In this document: one piece after another, positions 27,092 to 33,668 of the stretch | Layout: every line of letters starts with the position of its first letter | Position numbering within the stretch: position 1 is the stretch's first letter | From: Dehalococcoidia bacterium | Lineage (GTDB): Bacteria; Chloroflexota; Dehalococcoidia; SZUA-161 | Assembly: GCA_014859215.1 (NCBI GenBank) | Contig: JACUUS010000004.1 | Location: 1 to 33,668, forward strand | Direction: 5' to 3' | Length of the DNA stretch: 33,668 nt | Position numbers and translations under genes: made by a program | The notes under the pieces: model-generated | Seen by the model: the letters and a program-made list of their open reading frames with translations, nothing else | Told to the model about the DNA's origin: nothing | Database searches by the model: none

Positions 27092-27610
27092 ATGCCTGCA
27101 CAACCCTCCAGGAGAAAAGCGGACACCTCGCCGGAGTACATCCAGGTGAAGTTCGACAGGCCGCGTCCTTATCGATGGTCAACTGGCAAATACCTCGGCA
27201 AGGTCTATAAAGAGGCCAAAGAGAACAGGAAAATGGTCGGCAACAGATGCCCAAAGTGCAAACAGATACTCTGGCCGCCCCTTCCCGTGTGCGGGAGATG
27301 CAAGGTCGAAGCCGGCGAAGACTGGGTGGAGTTGCCGCAAACCGGCACCGTCATCCAGTACACCTATCTGGTCTTTCCCATGTGGGACCCGCATCGCGGG
27401 GAAAGATGGGCTAATCCGTACCCCTCCGCCATTATCGAGCTTGACGGCTGCGGGGTCTACCACCGCTACTGGCTGGAGGAAACCGACAAGGAGAAACTCA
27501 AGGTAGGCATGAGGGTCCAGGCAGTGTGGAAAGAAAACGAGGAAGAGCTGGGTGAAGGCATGGGAGACATCCTGTACTTCAGGACTATCGAAGAACAGGG
27601 GGCACGCTGA
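27092..27610 (+). CDS. DUF35 Zn-ribbon/OB-fold protein
   Basis: CPKC...CGRC ribbon; OB-fold tail (SAIIELDGCGVYHRYW...KVGMRVQAVW). ORF track starts at GTG 27086; SD AGGAGG at 27081 favours ATG 27092. Confidence 0.9.
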   Translation: MPAQPSRRKADTSPEYIQVKFDRPRPYRWSTGKYLGKVYKEAKENRKMVGNRCPKCKQILWPPLPVCGRCKVEAGEDWVELPQTGTVIQYTYLVFPMWDPHRGERWANPYPSAIIELDGCGVYHRYWLEETDKEKLKVGMRVQAVWKENEEELGEGMGDILYFRTIEEQGAR

Positions 27611-28077
27611 TGACCATAACCAGAAAGCTCGAGGGTCTGGATGTCTGGATATACAACGGGCAAATCAATATTCCCAATACGTACTCGGCTGGCGCTACGG
27701 GGAGCAAGTTTCTTACCGAGCTTCGAGACCGCAAGAAGATCACAGGAACAAGATGCCGGAGCTGTAACTACGTGTATGTGCCTCCCAGATTAACCTGCAA
27801 GTACTGCTTTCAGAAGATGAGCGAATGGACTGAGGTCAGCGACCGCGGTTCATTGCTCACTTACGCTATTGCGCACCAACCAACGCCGGTCCTGCCTCAG
27901 GCGCCGCCCATAGTATACGGGATAGTCCAGCTCGACGGCGCAAGCACCGGCCTCGTCCACTTCCTGGGCGAGGTAGCTCTCGAGGACCTGAAAATCGGCA
28001 TGAGGCTGCAGGCGGTCTTCAAGCAGGACCGTACGGCAAGCCTGCTTGACATTAAGTATTTCAGACCGCTGGATTGA
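27610..28077 (+). CDS. DUF35 Zn-ribbon/OB-fold protein
   Basis: CRSC...CKYC ribbon; YGIVQLDGASTGLVHFLGEV...KIGMRLQAVF. Start overlaps upstream stop by one nt (TGATG). Confidence 0.9.
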   Translation: MTITRKLEGLDVWIYNGQINIPNTYSAGATGSKFLTELRDRKKITGTRCRSCNYVYVPPRLTCKYCFQKMSEWTEVSDRGSLLTYAIAHQPTPVLPQAPPIVYGIVQLDGASTGLVHFLGEVALEDLKIGMRLQAVFKQDRTASLLDIKYFRPLD

Positions 28078-28120
28078 TACATCAGGCATTCTGCCCTTCT
28101 AATATACAGAGGAGCGTTAA

Positions 28121-29299
28121 ATGGAGTTCGCGCTAACCCCTGAGCAGGAGCAGTTCGCTGAGGAATTCCGCAGCTACCTCAAGGCGCATCTGACTCCCGC
28201 CTTGAGAGCGGAGATGGAGCATAAGGGTGAAATGGGCAAGTCTCCTCTTCACAAAGAGTTCATCCGTCAGATGGGGCGCGATGGGTGGCTTGGAATAGGC
28301 TGGCCGAGAGAGTACGGCGGCCAGGGGCGCGCCCCCATGGAGCAGCACATCTTCTATGAAATCGTTGCCTACGAGAGAATCATGCTGCCCCTGATGGCCC
28401 TGAACGCTGTCGGACCGGCGCTCATGCGCTACGGCTCGGATGAGATGAAAGCCGAAATACTTCCGCGAATCCTCCGTGGAGAACTCGAGGTCGCTATAGG
28501 ATACACGGAACCCGAAGCAGGCACCGATCTCGCTTCCCTCAAGACGACTGCCGTGAGAGACGGCGGCCACTATGTCATTAACGGGCAGAAGGTCTTTACG
28601 AGTTGCGCGGAGTATGCGGACTATCTATGGATAGCGGCCCGAACAGACCCTCATGCCGCCAAGAAGCACCACGGCATTTCAGTATTCTTCTTCCCAATGA
28701 ATACTGCGGGGATAACAATTGAACCAATGTGGCTGCTCGGCGGGGAGAGAAACAATTCCACCTTCTATGACAATGTCAGGGTGCCGACAAGTTGCCTTGT
28801 GGGCGAAGAAAACAAGGGCTGGAAGTACATAACTACCCAGCTCGACTTTGAACGAATAGCGCTCAATCCTTCCTCACCCATGAGGCGGAATATCGACGAT
28901 ACGATCGGATGGGCCAGGGAGACCAGCGTGGACGGTTCGCCCGTCCTTAACCGTCCATGGGTCAGGACAAGGTTAGCGGAACTCATAATGAATGTCGAAG
29001 TCCTGAAAATGCTCAATTACTACGTGGCATGGCTGATAACCGCAGGCATCGTGCCCTATGCCGAGGCATCCATGGTAAAGGTTTTCGGCGCTGAACTCTA
29101 CCAGCGAGTCAATCATTCCTTGATCGAGATCATGGGTGAATTCGGGCAGCTTCAGTCGGGTTCGAAGTGGGCGCCCCTGAAAGGCCGGATAGAGCAGGAT
29201 CTGAGAAGCGATGTCATCCTGACTTTCGGCGGCGGAGCAAGCGAAATCCAGCGAAATATTATCGCCATGGCGGGGCTGGGGATGCCGCGTTCCACGTAG
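28121..29299 (+). CDS. Acyl-CoA dehydrogenase family protein
   Basis: FALTPEQEQFAEEFRSYLKAHL, GWLGIGWPREYGGQG, IGYTEPEAGTDLASLKTTAVRDG, GGGASEIQRNIIAMAGLGMPR. Confidence 0.94.
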   Translation: MEFALTPEQEQFAEEFRSYLKAHLTPALRAEMEHKGEMGKSPLHKEFIRQMGRDGWLGIGWPREYGGQGRAPMEQHIFYEIVAYERIMLPLMALNAVGPALMRYGSDEMKAEILPRILRGELEVAIGYTEPEAGTDLASLKTTAVRDGGHYVINGQKVFTSCAEYADYLWIAARTDPHAAKKHHGISVFFFPMNTAGITIEPMWLLGGERNNSTFYDNVRVPTSCLVGEENKGWKYITTQLDFERIALNPSSPMRRNIDDTIGWARETSVDGSPVLNRPWVRTRLAELIMNVEVLKMLNYYVAWLITAGIVPYAEASMVKVFGAELYQRVNHSLIEIMGEFGQLQSGSKWAPLKGRIEQDLRSDVILTFGGGASEIQRNIIAMAGLGMPRST

Positions 29300-29339
29300 A
29301 GCCCTTCAGAAAGAAGCTGTCTCCCGGGAGGTGAAATCC

Positions 29340-29849
29340 GTGACCCGGAACATCTACGAAGAGCTCCAGGCAATGGTAGGACAGGAAGCCGGACCATTTC
29401 TGGCCCCGAACGCTGTCAATGAAGCCATGATCCGGCACTGGTGCGAGGCCATGGAAGACGGCAATCCGCTTTATTCTGATGAAGAATATGCGGCGGGAAG
29501 CAAGTACGGCGGCATCATAGCTCCTCCACAGATGGTGCAAGCCTACTGCATGCCTCCGCTGTGGCCAAAAAGAGCTATCTCGGACCCACAGGCAAAGGCA
29601 GTCCAGATGATGGACGACGCAGGATACAAGGGCGTCGTGGCAACGACAACCTCACAGGAGTATTTCCAGCCCATGCGGCTGGGTGACAGGCTGAGCTACA
29701 CGATAAAACTGGTCAACGTTTCGCCGGAGAAGACTACGAGGCTGGGCCGCGGGCACTTTCTGACCTCGGAATATACTTACAGGAACCAGAAAGGAGAAGT
29801 GGTCTGCGTACAGCCCTTCACGGTCCTGAAATTCGTTCCCGCGATTTAG
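29340..29849 (+). CDS. MaoC-like / FAS1-like dehydratase-domain protein
   Basis: Hot-dog fold motifs WCEAMEDGNPLYSDEEYAAGSKYGGIIAPPQMVQAY, YFQPMRLGDRLSYTIKLVNV. SD GGGAGG with GTG 29340 preferred over GTG 29331. Confidence 0.85.
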   Translation: MTRNIYEELQAMVGQEAGPFLAPNAVNEAMIRHWCEAMEDGNPLYSDEEYAAGSKYGGIIAPPQMVQAYCMPPLWPKRAISDPQAKAVQMMDDAGYKGVVATTTSQEYFQPMRLGDRLSYTIKLVNVSPEKTTRLGRGHFLTSEYTYRNQKGEVVCVQPFTVLKFVPAI

Positions 29850-29860
29850 AAAGGGATTAT

Positions 29861-30292
29861 ATGAAAACGAACTCCATCTACTGGGATGAGGTGAAGGAAG
29901 GTGACGAGCTTCCCTCCGAATCACGGAACATTACGCGCACAACAATCGTCGCTACGGCCATTGCCACACGTGATTTCACCCCCGTTCACCACGACCATGA
30001 GGCCGCGCAAAGAGAAGGCGCCAGGGATATTTTCCTCAATATTCTGAGCACAGGCGGCCTTATCGGCAGATACCTGACTAACTGGAGCGGGGCCGAGGGA
30101 GAGCTGAAGAAGATTACCATCCGCCTGGGGGCCACCGTCTTTCCGGGTGATACCCTTACGTCTTCGGGCAAGATAACCAGGAAATATTCCGAGAACAATG
30201 CCCACCTGATAGACGTTGACTTCAACCTAGTCGTAGCGATGGGCCCCCATGCCTGGGGGACCGCCACGATGGCGCTGCCGGTTAAGGTCTAA
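29861..30292 (+). CDS. MaoC-like enoyl-CoA hydratase
   Basis: Hydratase-2 type motif ATRDFTPVHHDHEAA; LGATVFPGDTLTSSGKITRKY. Confidence 0.9.
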   Translation: MKTNSIYWDEVKEGDELPSESRNITRTTIVATAIATRDFTPVHHDHEAAQREGARDIFLNILSTGGLIGRYLTNWSGAEGELKKITIRLGATVFPGDTLTSSGKITRKYSENNAHLIDVDFNLVVAMGPHAWGTATMALPVKV

Positions 30293-30305
30293 GGAGGCTT
30301 ACCTC

Positions 30306-31532
30306 ATGTTCGATGAGTATCTGGCCAGAAGGTACCGGACCACCGTCCGGCCCAGGAAAGAAGACTACCTGGTCAAGGATAATGTTGCAATAGTCGGGAT
30401 CGGAGCTACAGAATTCTCGAAGGACTCTGGACGAAGCGAGATTCAGATGGTGTGCGAGGCCATCAAAGAAGCCGTCGACGACGCAGGTCTCCGGATGGAA
30501 GACATTGACGGGTTGGTCAGGTTCGTAATGGATTACACTGATGAAATGCACCTGGTCAGTTCGCTTGGTATTCCGGAACTCGCGTATTTCGGCGAATGCG
30601 GTTGGGGCGGCGGCGCGAGTTGCGCCACCGTCGCTCACGCCGCTGCTGCTGTAGCAGCCGGAGTGGCAAACTGCGTGGTATGTTACCGCGGCATGAACGA
30701 GCGTTCGGGCAGGAGGTACGGCCGCGTACCGGGCGCCGAACAGGTGATGATATCCCCGAATGACCACTTTGGCTCCCTCATGCCTTTCGGTTTTGCCACC
30801 CCGCCATCCTGGGTCGCCATGTTCGCCACCAGGTATATCCACGAGTTCGGCGCCACCGCCGAGCAATTCGGCTGGGTGTCCATTGTCTGCCGTGAGCATG
30901 CCTGCATGAATCCGAAGGCCATGTTCTATGGCCGGCCGATTACAATGCAGGACTACCTTCAAGCTCGCATGATCGTCGAGCCCTTGAGACTCTATGACTG
31001 CTGCGTCGATTCAGACGGGGCAGTGGCTGTAGTTGTGACCAGCGCGGAGAAGGCCAGAGACCTGAAACAGAAGCCCGCCTACATCCTCGGCGCCACGCAG
31101 GGCATCGCCACACAGGGCGAGATGATGACCAGTTACTATCGACCCAGAATTTCCGGACTGCCCGAATCATGGTATGCCGGGCAGGAGCTATGGCGGATAA
31201 CAGGCTGCAGCCCCGGGGATGTCGACGTTGCACAGTTCTACGATGCCTTCACACCGCTTATTCCGTTACAACTGGAAGAATACGGTTTCTGCGGGGTGGG
31301 CGAGGGGGCCGCCTTCTGTGAAGGAGGTAACCGCATAAGGCTCGACGGTGAAATCCCGTGCAATACATCAGGCGGCCATCTCTCAGAAGCCTATATACAC
31401 GGAATGAACTTGATAGCCGAAGCGGTGCGCCAGATAAGAGGCACATCAACCGCACAGGTGAAGAAAGTAGAGCTGAGCCTTGTCACAGGCGGACTCGGGG
31501 TCCCTACAAGCGCGATTCTTCTCAGGAGGTAA
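30306..31532 (+). CDS. Thiolase-superfamily protein resembling the Ltp2-type aldolase class
   Basis: NVAIVGIGATEFSKDSGRSE; GGGASCATVAHA in place of the Cys loop; QFYDAFTP; NTSGGHLSEAYIHGMNLIAEAVRQIRG. ATG 30306 chosen over the ORF-track start at 30249. Confidence 0.87.
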   Translation: MFDEYLARRYRTTVRPRKEDYLVKDNVAIVGIGATEFSKDSGRSEIQMVCEAIKEAVDDAGLRMEDIDGLVRFVMDYTDEMHLVSSLGIPELAYFGECGWGGGASCATVAHAAAAVAAGVANCVVCYRGMNERSGRRYGRVPGAEQVMISPNDHFGSLMPFGFATPPSWVAMFATRYIHEFGATAEQFGWVSIVCREHACMNPKAMFYGRPITMQDYLQARMIVEPLRLYDCCVDSDGAVAVVVTSAEKARDLKQKPAYILGATQGIATQGEMMTSYYRPRISGLPESWYAGQELWRITGCSPGDVDVAQFYDAFTPLIPLQLEEYGFCGVGEGAAFCEGGNRIRLDGEIPCNTSGGHLSEAYIHGMNLIAEAVRQIRGTSTAQVKKVELSLVTGGLGVPTSAILLRR

Positions 31533-31538
31533 CAGCAG

Positions 31539-31967
31539 ATGGTCATGGAGTATGCTCCCGGTGTCCCACTGCTGCGTCCATACATAAACCAGGACAACGA
31601 AGGCTTCTGGCAGGGTGTGAACAGGCAGGAGCTGGTTTTCCAGAGATGCACCGAATGCGGCCTCCTCGTTCACCGTCCGCGACCTATGTGCCCCAGGTGC
31701 CTGTCAACGGACAGGGAATGGGTGCGCTCGGAGGGCAAAGGCGTCATATATAGCTGGGTAAACTTCGTCTATGCCAACGCGGCCTATCCCGGGATCAAGG
31801 TCCCTTATTCCGTCGTAGTCGTAGAAATGGTCGAGGGCGTACGCATCATCGGAAACCTGTACGACGTGACACCGGACGAGGTGAAGGTCGGGATGCCGGT
31901 GGAGGTGGTTTTCGAACGTATCGCCGATGACCTGACCCTTCCCAAGTTTAAGAGAAGGATAGCATAG
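31539..31967 (+). CDS. DUF35 Zn-ribbon/OB-fold protein
   Basis: CTEC...CPRC ribbon; VPYSVVVVEMVEGVRIIGNL...EVKVGMPVEVVFE. Confidence 0.92.
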   Translation: MVMEYAPGVPLLRPYINQDNEGFWQGVNRQELVFQRCTECGLLVHRPRPMCPRCLSTDREWVRSEGKGVIYSWVNFVYANAAYPGIKVPYSVVVVEMVEGVRIIGNLYDVTPDEVKVGMPVEVVFERIADDLTLPKFKRRIA

Positions 31968-31987
31968 CTCAGGCGAGGGTATGAGCA

Positions 31988-33163
31988 ATGAAAAACTTAA
32001 GCGGTAAAGCGGCCATCGTCGGTATCGGAACGACCGGCTTCTCCAGAGACTCCGGCATGACGGAACTCCGCATGACGTGTGAATGCATAAGGGCCGCCCT
32101 GGATGAAGCAGGCCTGGTGCCGCCGGATATCGACGGCATAGTCAAGCATACCGATGACGCCACAGACGAGCACAGCGTGACCAGCGCCATGGGAATGGGA
32201 AATCTAACCTATTTCGGCGAAAGCCGTTGGGATGGCGCGCCTTGTTCGATGTTGCTTCGCGCTGCCATCGGCGTTGCCGCCGGCGCGGCCAACTATGTCG
32301 TCGTCTATCGGGCTGTGAACAGCTCGTCACAGAGGCGAATGAGAACGAGCTCTCGGAACATGGCGCAAATGGCAACCGGGGACCTCATTCAGTGGACCTT
32401 CCACGCTCCCTTTGGTCTCCTCACCGAAAGCGGCCGCGTCGCCATGATTGTCCGCCGGTATATGCATGAGTTCGGTATAGACCGGGATGATTTCGGATGG
32501 ATACCCGTAGTCTGCAGGGAAAATGGTTCCAGGAATCCAAAGGGAATGTATTTTAACAGCCCGCTGACCTACCAGGACTACCTGTCGTCCCGCAGTATTG
32601 TCGAACCGCTTCGCGTCCTGGACTGCTATGAACCTGCGGATGCGGCCGCAGCCTTGATAGTGACGACGGCGGAAAGGGCCGGAGACCTCAGACAAAAACC
32701 GGTGTATGTTCTCGGGGCCGCACAGAGTACCGTTCCTGAGACAGAAGAAAAGAACAGCTTTTACGGTCAGAGTATCGCCGGCCTTCCCGAAGTCCGCTCG
32801 GTGGGAAAGCGTTTGTTCGCGACAGCAGGTCTCCAGCCCGGAGACATCAGGGTTGCGGAGCTTGACGATGCCTATTCCCCCCTTGTGCCAATGCAGCTAG
32901 AAGAGCTGTGCCTGTGCGATCCGGGAGGGGGTGTGGCCTTCTGCAAAGGCGGGGACCGTATCAGGAGCAGCGGGTCGTTGCCACTGAATACATCGGGAGG
33001 GTCTCTGGGCGAAGGCCACCTTTACGGAATGAACCATGTAATCGAGGCGGTCAGGCAGGTAAGAGGCACCGCTGCGACTCAGGTGAATAATACCGGACCG
33101 GTCCTGGTCGCCACAGGAGCGGGTGGACCGGCGAGCGGCCTTATTCTAGGAGGTGCGAGATGA
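31988..33163 (+). CDS. Thiolase-superfamily protein, paralogue of 30306-31532
   Basis: AAIVGIGTTGFSRDSGMTELRM; ELDDAYSPLVPMQLEEL; NTSGGSLGEGHLYGMNHVIEAVRQVRG. Confidence 0.87.
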   Translation: MKNLSGKAAIVGIGTTGFSRDSGMTELRMTCECIRAALDEAGLVPPDIDGIVKHTDDATDEHSVTSAMGMGNLTYFGESRWDGAPCSMLLRAAIGVAAGAANYVVVYRAVNSSSQRRMRTSSRNMAQMATGDLIQWTFHAPFGLLTESGRVAMIVRRYMHEFGIDRDDFGWIPVVCRENGSRNPKGMYFNSPLTYQDYLSSRSIVEPLRVLDCYEPADAAAALIVTTAERAGDLRQKPVYVLGAAQSTVPETEEKNSFYGQSIAGLPEVRSVGKRLFATAGLQPGDIRVAELDDAYSPLVPMQLEELCLCDPGGGVAFCKGGDRIRSSGSLPLNTSGGSLGEGHLYGMNHVIEAVRQVRGTAATQVNNTGPVLVATGAGGPASGLILGGAR

Positions 33164-33579
33164 CCATGGAATCGAGTCCTGCGCCTTCCGTTCCGGCTCC
33201 CCCCTTGATCTGGGAAAACACGGGTTTCTGGGAGGCCGTTAAGCTGCATCAATTAGTCTTTCAAAGATGCAAGAACTGCGGCAAATGGCTCCACCCGCCG
33301 CGCCCGTCCTGCCCATCCTGCCGGTCTCTTGAAAAGGAATGGGCCCTTTCAGCGGGCAGGGGCAAAGTGCACAGTTGGGTAACATATCGTGAATCCCCTC
33401 ATCCGGCATTCAGAGCCCCCTACTCCGTAGTGCTGGTTGACCTTGAAGAGGGCGTCAGGCTCGTCAGCAATATTGTCGACGCGCACCCGGATGAAATTTC
33501 AATCGGAATGCCGGTGGAGATAACGTTTGAAGATATTGCCGGAGACCTTACTCTCCCCAGGTTCAGAAAGGTGGCATGA
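33160..33579 (+). CDS. DUF35 Zn-ribbon/OB-fold protein
   Basis: CKNC...CPSC ribbon; APYSVVLVDLEEGVRLVSNI...EISIGMPVEITFE. ATGA overlap with upstream gene. Confidence 0.92.
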   Translation: MTMESSPAPSVPAPPLIWENTGFWEAVKLHQLVFQRCKNCGKWLHPPRPSCPSCRSLEKEWALSAGRGKVHSWVTYRESPHPAFRAPYSVVLVDLEEGVRLVSNIVDAHPDEISIGMPVEITFEDIAGDLTLPRFRKVA

Positions 33580-33580
33580 C

Positions 33581-33668
33581 ATGGATTTCGCCCTCAGCGA
33601 AGAGCAGGAAATGCTGCGCAAATCGGCCCGCGATTTCCTTACTGCTCACTGTCCCAAGTCCGTCGTCA
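33581..33668 (+). CDS. Acyl-CoA dehydrogenase, N-terminal fragment truncated by window edge
   Basis: ATG 33581: MDFALSEEQEMLRKSARDFLTAHCPKSVV, a typical ACAD N-terminus; open to the edge. Confidence 0.8.
   Translation, partial: MDFALSEEQEMLRKSARDFLTAHCPKSVV

Noticed and set aside
1-33668. CRISPR arrays, tRNA/rRNA genes, transposons or prophage
   Set aside because: No direct-repeat arrays, tRNA-like cloverleafs, transposase/integrase ORFs or flanking terminal repeats were recognised by reading.

Overview
The window is a dense accessory metabolic locus. At the left edge two response-regulator genes lie on the minus strand: a receiver-only protein and a NarL/LuxR-type regulator. After a 275-bp divergent intergenic region, 31 genes run on the plus strand to the right edge with gaps under about 85 nt, forming a >32 kb putative super-operon of acyl-CoA chemistry. 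I count 8 thiolase-superfamily proteins (6 SCP-x/thiolase-like, 2 HMG-CoA-synthase-like) and 6 DUF35 Zn-ribbon/OB-fold domains (5 stand-alone, 1 fused). There are 5 CrtI/phytoene-desaturase-like FAD oxidoreductases and 3 acyl-CoA dehydrogenases (the last truncated by the edge). CoA transferases comprise two family III proteins and one two-subunit family I enzyme. The rest are one each of AOR-type tungsten aldehyde oxidoreductase, Zn alcohol dehydrogenase and enoyl-CoA hydratase, two MaoC-type hydratases, and one small orphan ORF. I saw no oxygenase, transporter, acyl-CoA ligase or classical 3-hydroxyacyl-CoA dehydrogenase. Motif reading by eye suggests only two of the eight thiolase-fold proteins (2891-4063, 5756-6946) keep the Cys/His/His thiolase residues. 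Both HMGS-like proteins appear to have lost Glu, Cys and His, and four thiolase-like proteins are substituted at the active site. The right end (ACAD, MaoC, MaoC, Ltp2-like aldolase, DUF35, paralogue, DUF35, ACAD) resembles the steroid side-chain retro-aldol (igr/ChsE-ChsH-Ltp2) module. My main hypothesis is an oxygen-independent catabolic system for a branched, alicyclic, isoprenoid or steroid-like substrate that cleaves C-C bonds with repurposed thiolase/DUF35 complexes. Substrate and host taxon cannot be established from this sequence.
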